A stretch of 5,103 nt of DNA, from the NCBI GenBank assembly GCA_029865405.1, contig JAOUGZ010000242.1, forward strand, positions 1 through 5,103. Direction: 5' to 3'. Made by a program: the position numbers and the translations under genes. Below are positions 1-5,103 of this stretch, piece by piece. The notes under the pieces were generated by a model that searched no databases, was not told where the DNA came from, and saw only the letters and a list, made by a program, of their open reading frames with translations. The stretch comes from Betaproteobacteria bacterium (GTDB lineage: Bacteria; Pseudomonadota; Gammaproteobacteria; Burkholderiales; SG8-39). The number at the start of each line of letters is the position of its first letter. The first letter of the stretch is position 1.

Positions 1-346
1 GCTCCACCCCCACCAGGGTGCTCGCCGGCATCGCCGCGGCATCGAGGTAGCGCGCGCGCACTTCGCGGTACTGGTTCAGGTTGTCGGGCGTCAGGCCGAC
101 CATGTAGCCGTTCATCTTGACGACGTCGCGCCAGGTCGCGCCCGCGGCCTTGAGGTTGTGCGCGAGGCTCGCGAACACCTGCTCGGCCTGCGCGCGCATG
201 TCGCCCTTGCCGACGACGACGCCGTCGCGGTCGTAGCTCACCTGCCCGGACACGAATACCAGCGTCGCCGCGCCCTCCACGGCCACCGTGTGCGTGAAGA
301 ACCGCGGCTCGAACAGCGCCTTCGGATTGAGGTTTGTTCGCTTCAT
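1..346 (-). CDS. Rid (YjgF/YER057c/UK114) family protein, 3' end beyond window
   Basis: The first 115 codons are visible and the gene runs off the left edge; family members are usually 115-135 residues, so little is missing. Rid signatures are the strand FVSGQV (about 31-36), AQAEQVFASLAHNLKAAGA (52-70) and the stretch DVVKMNGYMVGL (74-85). Rid proteins are small trimeric cytosolic enzymes, and the RidA type hydrolyses reactive enamine/imine intermediates such as 2-aminoacrylate. In E. coli RidA the substrate carboxylate is held by Arg105 in a PARS motif. Here the matching motif is PAST, with Ser109 in place of the Arg. That places the protein with the Rid4-Rid7 type groups, which lack the Arg and for which imine deaminase activity is not expected. 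The ATG overlaps the stop of the upstream aldolase gene (ATGA, 343-346), with a G-rich run about 7 nt upstream as a weak ribosome site. It is the third gene of the permease-aldolase-Rid operon. Family assignment is firm; the reaction is unknown. Confidence 0.9.
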   Translation of the reverse strand, partial: MKRTNLNPKALFEPRFFTHTVAVEGAATLVFVSGQVSYDRDGVVVGKGDMRAQAEQVFASLAHNLKAAGATWRDVVKMNGYMVGLTPDNLNQYREVRARYLDAAAMPASTLVGVE

Positions 347-1455
347 GTCAGCGCCCCCCGCGCGGTGATCGGCCACAAGGATTCCACGACGCCCCGACGC
401 ACGCAAACGTACCAGTCGTGCAGGTTGATCGTCGGGTCGCAGTGCCCCGGCACCAGCAGCAGCTTCTCGCCGAGCGCCGGCGCCGCGGCATCCGGCGCGA
501 CCTCGATGAAGCCGTGCTCGTCCGAGGCCTGCACGTAATCCAATCCCGGCCGTTGCCACACGGCAGGCATGCCCGAATCGACGCTCGAGGCCTTGAGGCC
601 CGCATCGACGATGGCCCGCGTGCCGTCGCCCCGGCTCATGACCGTGGCGAGCACGAAGAGCGCGTGCGCGAAGCGCGGCAGCGGCGCCGCCTGCTCGTTC
701 TTCGCGTAGTCCGCATCCATGAAGGCGTAGGACCCGGGCTGGATCTCGTTCCAGGCGCCCGATTGCACTTCCAGCATGAAGGTGCCGCTGCCGGCGCCGG
801 TCACCGTCGGGCAGGCGATGCCGTTCCCCTCGAGCAGCGCGCGCGTGGCGCGCACCTGCTCGGCCGCGCGCTCGATGAGCGCGCGCCGCTCGGCGAGCGC
901 GCGCACATGCTGCGCGCGCCCGTTGTAGGCCTGCAGCCCCGCGAAGCGCAGGTTCGGCGAGGCCGCCACCGCGCACGCCAGCGCGAGCGCCGGCTCGCCC
1001 GGGGCGACGCCGCAGCGCCGCATGCCCACTTCCAGCTCGACGTAAACGTCGAGCGTGGCGCCGGCGCGGCCGGCGGCCGCCTCGAGGTCGCGCACGTTGG
1101 CGGCGTCGTCCACGCACACGCCGATCTTCGCGCGCCCCGCAAGGCGCGCCAGGCGCTCGAGCTTCGGCGCACCGACGATCTCGTTGGTCACCAGCACGTC
1201 GGCGATGCCGCCCTCGACCATGGCTTCGGCCTCCGACACCTTCTGGCAGCACGCGCCCACTGCGCCGAGCGCCATCTGCCGCTTGGCCACCTCGGGACAC
1301 TTGTGCGTCTTGGCGTGCGTGCGCACGCGCACGCCCGTGCCGCGCACGACGTCGGCGAGCGTGCGCAGGTTCGCCTCGAAAGCGTCCAGGTCGAGGATCA
1401 GCGCCGGCGTGTCGACGTCCTCGAGGCGCTGGCCGGGCGCGGCCGGCGGCCTCAT
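343..1455 (-). CDS. DSD1-family PLP enzyme (D-threonine / D-3-hydroxyaspartate aldolase-like)
   Basis: 370 aa, a full-length fold-type III (alanine racemase-like) PLP enzyme. The N-terminal barrel carries the Schiff-base lysine in RTHAKTHK (Lys49). CCQKVSEAEA (69-78), the PLP-phosphate glycine loop TGAGSGTF (219-226) and QPGSYAFMDADY (239-250) follow. The C-terminal domain has DEHG (312-315) and GHCDPT, with His338 and Asp340 as likely divalent metal ligands. The spacing from Lys49 to His338/Asp340 matches Lys59 and His347/Asp349 of Alcaligenes D-threonine aldolase (recalled). Eukaryotic-type D-serine dehydratase uses His-X-Cys, so an aldolase is favoured. Known reactions are D-threonine to glycine plus acetaldehyde, or 3-hydroxyaspartate to glycine plus glyoxylate. 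Several motifs (VDSG, DEHG, HCDPT, HDWYV) resemble BhcC/3-hydroxyaspartate aldolase, while the N-terminus resembles D-threonine aldolase. Asn178 (YNG) stands where D-threonine aldolase has His. The ATG overlaps the permease stop (ATGA), with AAGG 7 nt upstream. Family is certain; substrate is not. Confidence 0.9.
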   Translation of the reverse strand: MRPPAAPGQRLEDVDTPALILDLDAFEANLRTLADVVRGTGVRVRTHAKTHKCPEVAKRQMALGAVGACCQKVSEAEAMVEGGIADVLVTNEIVGAPKLERLARLAGRAKIGVCVDDAANVRDLEAAAGRAGATLDVYVELEVGMRRCGVAPGEPALALACAVAASPNLRFAGLQAYNGRAQHVRALAERRALIERAAEQVRATRALLEGNGIACPTVTGAGSGTFMLEVQSGAWNEIQPGSYAFMDADYAKNEQAAPLPRFAHALFVLATVMSRGDGTRAIVDAGLKASSVDSGMPAVWQRPGLDYVQASDEHGFIEVAPDAAAPALGEKLLLVPGHCDPTINLHDWYVCVRRGVVESLWPITARGALT

Positions 1456-2633
1456 GCGATGGCCTTGCGGCGATGATGCGTCATGCCGTACCAGACGATA
1501 GCCACGGCGACGACGGCGACCATCGGCAGCGCGAAGAGATTGACGCGCTCCCAGCCCGCGGCGGTCACCGTGAGGCCGGAGGTAAACGACGAGATCGCCA
1601 TCATGATGAAGATCGCCTGGTCGTTGGCGCCCTGCGCCTTGGCCATCTCCTCCGGCCGGTAGGTCTCGGTGAGCAGCGCGGTGCCGCCGATGAAGAGGAA
1701 ATTCCAGCCCACCCCGAGCAGCACCAGCGACACCCAGAACTGGGTGACGGCGATGCCCGAGAGCGCCACGGCGATGGCGGCAAAGTTGAGCAGCGCCCCG
1801 GCGAACATGATCTGCAGCACGCCGAAGCGCTTGATCAGGCGCCCGGTGACGAAGGAGGGCGCGAACATGGCGATGACGTGCGAGGAAATGACAAACGCGG
1901 CGTCGCCGTAGGGATGGCCGCACACGCCCATGGCGATGGGGGTGGAGGTCATGAGGAAGTTCATGACGCCGTAGCCGATGGCCCCCGCCATCACGGCGAC
2001 GATGAATTTCGGCTGCGCGGCAATGACCGAGAGCGGCCGGCCCGATGCCGCCTGGGTCTTCGCGTCGGGCGTGGGAATGCGGATGAAGCGCAGGATCACC
2101 ATGGTGGCGAGCGCGAAGCCGATGAGGGCGAGATAGGCGCCGGTGAAGCGCGGTTCGAGCAGGTCGACCGTGAAGCGGCTGGTGGTGGGCCCGAGGATGC
2201 CGCCCACCAGGCCGCCGGCGAGCACCAGCGAGATCGCGGTGCTCTTGAAATCGGCGCTCGCCACGTCGGCCGCGGCGAAGCGATAGTACTGGCCGTAGGC
2301 GTTGTAGACGCCGAAGACGAGCGCGCCGAAGCACAGCAGCCAGAAGCTCTGCACCCACACCGCGCCGGCGCAGATGAGCGCGCCCACCACGCCCCACAGC
2401 GTGCCCATCGTCAGCCCGCGCTGGCGGCCGACGCGCTTCATGTGCAGCGAGGCGAGCATGGTGGCGAGCGCACCGCCCACCACCCAGGCGGTGACCGGCA
2501 GCGTGGCGAGCGCCGCGCGCGGCGCGAGGGCGAGCCCGGCGAGGCCGTTGATGGCGATGAGCGTGGCGTTGTTGGTCATGAGCAACGCCTGGCAGACGGC
2601 CAGCAGTCCGACGTTGCGGCGGGTACTGTTCAT
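1452..2633 (-). CDS. Major facilitator superfamily permease
   Basis: 393 aa, normal for a 12-helix MFS carrier in the inner membrane. Hydrophobic segments fill the chain in two halves separated by a polar central loop at about 185-208 (RIPTPDAKTQAASGRP). The loop after helix 2 has a motif A-like basic stretch (HMKRVGRQRG, 64-73), with its counterpart in the second half (GRLIKRFG, 264-271). GVYNAYGQYYRFAAAD (108-123) and SLVLAGGLVGGILGP (135-149) are typical of a group of proteobacterial MFS proteins of undefined substrate. It is first in an operon with the aldolase-like and Rid genes, so a hydroxy-amino acid or related compound is a reasonable inferred cargo. I chose ATG 2633 because the homologous part begins there; an in-frame ATG at 2660 would add MAGPPDTVY. 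Neither start has a clear Shine-Dalgarno sequence. The reading frame stays open to 2843, but that part is the reverse of the radical SAM gene. The start codon lies inside a LexA-like box. Confidence 0.88.
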   Translation of the reverse strand: MNSTRRNVGLLAVCQALLMTNNATLIAINGLAGLALAPRAALATLPVTAWVVGGALATMLASLHMKRVGRQRGLTMGTLWGVVGALICAGAVWVQSFWLLCFGALVFGVYNAYGQYYRFAAADVASADFKSTAISLVLAGGLVGGILGPTTSRFTVDLLEPRFTGAYLALIGFALATMVILRFIRIPTPDAKTQAASGRPLSVIAAQPKFIVAVMAGAIGYGVMNFLMTSTPIAMGVCGHPYGDAAFVISSHVIAMFAPSFVTGRLIKRFGVLQIMFAGALLNFAAIAVALSGIAVTQFWVSLVLLGVGWNFLFIGGTALLTETYRPEEMAKAQGANDQAIFIMMAISSFTSGLTVTAAGWERVNLFALPMVAVVAVAIVWYGMTHHRRKAIA

Positions 2634-2642
2634 GTATACAGT
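2614..2642 (+). promoter_or_regulatory. Possible sigma-70 promoter of the radical SAM gene
   Basis: TTGCGG (2614-2619, 3 of 6 matches to TTGACA) and TACAGT (2637-2642, 4 of 6 to TATAAT) are separated by exactly 17 bp. Transcription would begin near 2649, leaving a leader of about 20 nt. The -10 lies in the right half of the LexA box, so bound repressor would block RNA polymerase. The hexamers are individually weak. An alternative -10 frame is TATACA at 2635-2640. Confidence 0.4.
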
Positions 2643-2643
2643 A
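2624..2643. promoter_or_regulatory. LexA (SOS) box, near-consensus
   Basis: The sequence TACTGTTCATGTATACAGTA matches the E. coli LexA consensus TACTGTATATATATACAGTA at 17 of 20 positions, including both CTGT and ACAG half-sites at N8 spacing. The arms TACTGT and ACAGTA form a perfect 6-bp inverted repeat. It ends 27 bp before the radical SAM start codon and overlaps the -10 element proposed for that gene, the classic position for LexA repression. On the other strand it contains the ATG, second and third codons of the permease gene. The match is seen directly; LexA binding is inferred from it. The element is unlikely to be a by-product of coding, because only ten of its bases belong to the permease reading frame. 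Confidence 0.8.
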
Positions 2644-2670
2644 TCGGGGGGACCGGCCATTCTAGAACGA

Positions 2671-3738
2671 ATGCACAGCCAGCGCGGCGCGCTTTCGCAG
2701 ATCCAGGGACGCTTCGAGTCCGAGGCGCGCGCGCCTTTCGACGACGGCTGGACGCGCGACGACGAGGCGCCCGCGCCGCTCGCGACCACCATCACGATCG
2801 AGCGCGCGCGCACGATCATCGCGAGGAACGATTCGCCCGACATTCCGTTTGATCAGTCCATTAACCCGTATCGCGGCTGCGAGCATGGCTGCGTGTACTG
2901 CTACGCGCGCCCGAGCCACGCCTACCTCGAGCTGTCGCCGGGCCTCGACTTCGAAACGAAGCTTTTCGCCAAGACCAACGCCCCGGAACTGCTGAAGGCG
3001 GAACTCGCGAGAGCCGGCTACAAGGTCTCGCCGATGGCGTTCGGCACCAACACCGACTGCTACCAGCCCGCGGAGCGCAAGCACCGCATCATGCGCCAGC
3101 TCATCGGGATCCTCGCCGAATGCGAGCATCCGCTCACCCTCGTCACCAAGTCGGCGCTGGTCGAGCGCGACCTGGACTTGCTTGCGCCTATGGCGCGGAA
3201 GAACCTGGTGAAAGTGTTCGTTTCCATCGGCACGCTCGACCGGGTTCTGGCCCGCAAGCTCGAGCCGCGCGCGGCGAGCCCGCAGCGCCGGCTGGATACG
3301 CTCAAGGCACTTGCCGGCGCCGGCATCCCCTGCGGCGTGATGGTCGCCGCGCTCGTGCCGGCGCTGACCGACAAGACGCTGGAACAAGTGCTCGAGGAGG
3401 CGGCCAAAGCCGGCGCGCAGGAAGCCGCCTACATCATCCTGCGTCTGCCCAACGAGCTGAAGGACATCTTCAGGGAATGGCTGGCGGCGCACTACCCCGA
3501 GCGCGCGGCACACGTCATCAGCATCGTGCGCCAGATGCGCGGCGGCAAGGACAACGACCCGCGGTTTCACGAGCGCATGCGCGGCACGGGCAACTACGCC
3601 GAGCTGGTCGCCAGGCGCTTCGACATCGCCTGCCGGCGCTTCGGCCTCAACGGCCACGGCGGCGGGCGCCGCACGCCCGAGCTCGACTGCACGCGGTTCG
3701 TGCCGCCCTCGCCTTCCGGGCAATTGCGCCTGTTCTGA
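2671..3738 (+). CDS. PA0069-family radical SAM protein (spore photoproduct lyase-like)
   Basis: 355 aa, normal length for the PA0069 group of SplB-like radical SAM proteins. The N-terminus has the family's RGA...GRFE pattern (5-15), then DDGW (24-27) and NDSPDIPFDQSINPYRGC (53-70). The iron-sulfur cysteines are Cys70, Cys74 and Cys77 (CX3CX2C), which should hold the 4Fe-4S cluster that cleaves S-adenosylmethionine. LSPGLDFETKLFAK, GTNTDCYQPAE and TKSALVERDLDLL follow, and the chain ends with the usual FVPPSPSGQLRLF. The family resembles spore photoproduct lyase, a thymine-dimer repair enzyme, but no reaction is established for this group. The LexA box just upstream favours a DNA-damage role. 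ATG 2671 was chosen because the conserved region begins a few residues later; an in-frame ATG at 2632 lies inside the LexA box and would add 13 residues not typical of the family. There is no strong Shine-Dalgarno sequence. Its stop overlaps the next start (TGATG). Confidence 0.93.
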   Translation: MHSQRGALSQIQGRFESEARAPFDDGWTRDDEAPAPLATTITIERARTIIARNDSPDIPFDQSINPYRGCEHGCVYCYARPSHAYLELSPGLDFETKLFAKTNAPELLKAELARAGYKVSPMAFGTNTDCYQPAERKHRIMRQLIGILAECEHPLTLVTKSALVERDLDLLAPMARKNLVKVFVSIGTLDRVLARKLEPRAASPQRRLDTLKALAGAGIPCGVMVAALVPALTDKTLEQVLEEAAKAGAQEAAYIILRLPNELKDIFREWLAAHYPERAAHVISIVRQMRGGKDNDPRFHERMRGTGNYAELVARRFDIACRRFGLNGHGGGRRTPELDCTRFVPPSPSGQLRLF

Positions 3739-4094
3739 TGCGCGCCGCGGCACTGGCGGGAGGCTGGCTGTACGTGGCGGCGATCGTCTGGCTCTCGCTC
3801 AGCCCATCCTCACCCGATCTGGGCCTTGAAGTCAGCGACAAGCTGAAGCATTTCGTCGCCTACGCCGCGCTCATGTTCTGGTTCTCGATCCTGTATCGGG
3901 GCAAAGCGCGCCTTGCCTACGCCGCCGGGTGGATCGCCTTGGGCATCGCGCTCGAATTCGCGCAGGGCGCGACCAGCTACCGCAGCTACGAGCTGGCCGA
4001 CATGGCGGCGAACGCCCTCGGCGTGCTCGCCGGCGCGGCGGCCGCGCTCGCCGTCACCAGAGCCGCACCAGCACCGGGAAAAGAAACGCCGTGA
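3738..4094 (+). CDS. VanZ-like small membrane protein
   Basis: 118 aa with about four hydrophobic segments (roughly 4-22, 38-53, 57-75, 88-108), typical of short single-domain VanZ-like proteins of Proteobacteria. Conserved family positions are DKLKHFVAYAAL (34-45, with Asp34 and His38), EFAQ (73-76), Arg82, and ELADMAANALGVLAG (85-99, with Asp88 and Asn92). VanZ itself gives low-level teicoplanin resistance in enterococci, but the function of these short proteins is unknown and resistance should not be assumed. The ATG shares its A with the stop of the radical SAM gene (TGATG) and there is no separate ribosome site, so translation probably depends on reinitiation. It would therefore share the SOS-type control proposed for that gene. 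The last 41 bp overlap the 3' end of the convergent lrgB-like gene. Confidence 0.87.
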   Translation: MRAAALAGGWLYVAAIVWLSLSPSSPDLGLEVSDKLKHFVAYAALMFWFSILYRGKARLAYAAGWIALGIALEFAQGATSYRSYELADMAANALGVLAGAAAALAVTRAAPAPGKETP

Positions 4095-4770
4095 GCATCC
4101 CGTTCAGCCCCATGGCGAGGCCGGCGAAAGCGCCCATCTTCTCCGACACCTGGAAGGCGCGCGCGGTGCCGATGCCGTGCGCCGCCACGCCCACGGCGAA
4201 GCCGCGCACCGCGTGGTCGTCGATGCGCAGCAGGTTCAGCGTGCCGCGCGCGAGCACCGCGCCGAGGATGCCGGTGGTCACCACCAGCACCGCGGTGAGC
4301 GAGGGCAGCCCGCCGAGCTTTTCCGCCACGCCCATCGCGATCGGCGCGGTCGCGGACTTCGGCGCGAGCGACAGCAGCGTCTCGCGGCTCGCGCCGAGCA
4401 GCCAGCCGATGCCCACCGCCGACACCGCGGCCACCACCGAGCCGGCGACGAGCGCGCCGCCGAGCGGCACGAGGTTCTTTTTCAGCGTCTCCAGGTTGGC
4501 GTAGAGCGGCACGGCGAGCGCCACCGTCGCCGTGCCGAGCAGGAAGTGCACGAACTGCGCGCCCTCGAAATACACCGGGTACGGCGTGTCGGTGAACCAG
4601 AGCAGCGCCACCAGCGCGGCCACCGCGATCGCCACCGGGTTGGCGAGCGGGTTCATGTTCGCCTTGCGGTAGAGCCAGAACGCGCCCTGGTAGGCGGCGA
4701 GCGTCGCCGTCAGCCACAGCAGCGGCGAGGCCGAGAGGTAGACCCAGATGTCGGAAAGCCGCCCGCTCAT
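4054..4770 (-). CDS. LrgB/CidB family membrane protein (YohK-like)
   Basis: 238 aa, close to E. coli YohK (about 231 aa). It is a polytopic inner-membrane protein. Family signatures are NPVAIAV (44-50), FLLGTATVALAVPLY (76-90), SLAPKSATAPIAMG (134-147), and the C-terminal AAHGIGTARAFQ...GAFAGLAMGLNG (196-224). LrgB/CidB proteins act with LrgA/CidA partners. In Staphylococcus they were described as antiholin/holin-like modulators of murein hydrolase activity. Relatives in plants and bacteria transport glycolate or pyruvate-type carboxylates, so a transport role is at least as likely here. The ATG overlaps the stop of the upstream lrgA-like gene (ATGA, 4767-4770), and no Shine-Dalgarno sequence is visible, which fits translational coupling. 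The reading frame remains open upstream to 4956, but that is a shadow of lrgA. The 3' end converges with the VanZ-like gene and overlaps it by 41 bp. Confidence 0.92.
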   Translation of the reverse strand: MSGRLSDIWVYLSASPLLWLTATLAAYQGAFWLYRKANMNPLANPVAIAVAALVALLWFTDTPYPVYFEGAQFVHFLLGTATVALAVPLYANLETLKKNLVPLGGALVAGSVVAAVSAVGIGWLLGASRETLLSLAPKSATAPIAMGVAEKLGGLPSLTAVLVVTTGILGAVLARGTLNLLRIDDHAVRGFAVGVAAHGIGTARAFQVSEKMGAFAGLAMGLNGMLTAFLFPVLVRLW

Positions 4771-5099
4771 TTCTGCAGCGCCCGCATGACCAGCGCGGTG
4801 ACGCCGATGGTGATCACGGTGCTCGCCACCAGCGCCACCGTGATCGGCAGCCACTCGGCGCCCAGGCGCTGGAAGTGCAGCAGCACCCCGACCCCGGCTG
4901 GCACGAACAGCAGCGAAAGGTGCGCGAGCATGCCCTGGCAGGTGTCGCGCAGCCACTGCGGCGCGCTGCCGCGCGCGGCGAGCGACAGGAAAAGGAGCAG
5001 CATGCCCACCACCGGCCCCGGCACCGGCAGGCCGGTGACCAGCACCAGCACTTCGCCGACCAGCTGGTAGACGAGGAGCAACGTGAAAGCGCCGAGCAT
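4767..5099 (-). CDS. LrgA/CidA family membrane protein (YohJ-like)
   Basis: 110 aa with four predicted hydrophobic segments. Family signatures are LPVPGPVVGMLLLF (24-37) and LSLLFVPAGVGV (61-72). It is the small partner of the LrgB-like protein and is cotranscribed with it through an ATGA overlap. The pair is a holin/antiholin-like or carboxylate export system in the inner membrane. The ATG at 5099 lies only four bases from the window end. The N-terminus LGAFTLLLVYQLVGE fits short proteobacterial members, but a longer start outside the window cannot be excluded (E. coli YohJ has about 132 aa, with extra residues at both ends). Promoter and ribosome site are outside the window. Confidence 0.88.
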   Translation of the reverse strand: MLGAFTLLLVYQLVGEVLVLVTGLPVPGPVVGMLLLFLSLAARGSAPQWLRDTCQGMLAHLSLLFVPAGVGVLLHFQRLGAEWLPITVALVASTVITIGVTALVMRALQK

Positions 5100-5103
5100 G
5101 CCG

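Noticed and set aside
50..61. Alternating GC run that could form Z-DNA
   Set aside because: It is short and encodes Val-Arg-Ala-Arg in the Rid gene. Such runs are ordinary at this base composition and recur elsewhere in the window.
1312..1335. Inverted repeat with 8-bp arms (GGCGTGCG / CGCACGCC) and 8-nt loop
   Set aside because: It lies over the codons of the conserved active-site lysine region and is explained by Arg/His/Thr/Ala codons in G+C-rich coding DNA. There is no T-run, so it is not a terminator.
334..1476. Long plus-strand open frame (380 codons) antisense to the aldolase-like gene
   Set aside because: It has the same low-complexity Arg/His/Ala-rich composition, and the opposite strand carries an enzyme with intact catalytic motifs.
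1456..2397. Upstream extension of the aldolase frame to 684 codons, as if a fusion protein
   Set aside because: The extension is an out-of-frame reading of the MFS gene. Homology to the PLP enzyme begins just after the ATG at 1455.
2646..2651. Run of six G in the leader of the radical SAM gene, considered as a ribosome binding site
   Set aside because: It ends 19 nt before the ATG at 2671, too far for a Shine-Dalgarno sequence. On the other strand it reads as C and lies upstream of the permease start without function that I can see.
1473..2852. Long plus-strand open frame (459 codons) antisense to the MFS gene
   Set aside because: The translation is rich in Arg, His, Gly, Glu and Asp without recognisable domains, as expected opposite a high-G+C gene. 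The minus-strand frame encodes a clear 12-helix transporter.
2662..3753. Minus-strand open frame (363 codons) opposite the radical SAM gene
   Set aside because: It has shadow-type composition and no motifs. The plus strand has the conserved CX3CX2C protein.
3913..5070. Plus-strand open frame (385 codons) opposite lrgAB
   Set aside because: The translation is almost entirely Arg/His/Ala/Gly-rich repeat-like sequence without domains. The opposite strand has a recognisable LrgA/LrgB pair.

Overview
The window is gene-dense, very G+C-rich DNA with short or negative gene spacing. It looks like a Proteobacterium, most likely a betaproteobacterium of Burkholderiales type. That placement is inferred from codon use, from the gene families, and from an operator of the CTGT-N8-ACAG kind, which is the LexA site of beta- and gammaproteobacteria rather than of alphaproteobacteria. 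I see no tRNA, rRNA, CRISPR array, insertion sequence or prophage gene. The only gene-free stretch longer than a few bases is the 37 bp between two divergent genes (2634-2670).

Left part (1-2633, minus strand): a three-gene operon read right to left. It encodes an MFS permease, a metal- and PLP-dependent D-threonine/D-3-hydroxyaspartate aldolase-like enzyme (DSD1 family), and a Rid-family protein cut by the left window edge. Both junctions are 4-nt ATGA overlaps, so translation is probably coupled. The set reads as uptake, cleavage and clean-up of a D-configured beta-hydroxy amino acid, but the substrate cannot be read from the sequence. The Rid protein lacks the arginine used by imine deaminases.

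Centre (2614-2670): the divergent promoter region holds a near-consensus LexA (SOS) box at 2624-2643, with 17 of 20 bases matching the Escherichia coli consensus and a perfect 6-bp inverted repeat in the arms. It lies over the probable -10 element of the rightward gene and also contains the start codon of the leftward permease gene.

Right of centre (2671-4094, plus strand): a PA0069-type radical SAM protein (spore photoproduct lyase-like, CX3CX2C cluster) followed by a small VanZ-like membrane protein. Their stop and start codons overlap as TGATG. The LexA box is the best clue to their biology, since it suggests a DNA-damage-inducible pair.

Right end (4054-5099, minus strand): an LrgA/CidA-like and LrgB/CidB-like membrane protein pair with another ATGA overlap. 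lrgB converges on the VanZ-like gene and overlaps its 3' end by 41 bp.
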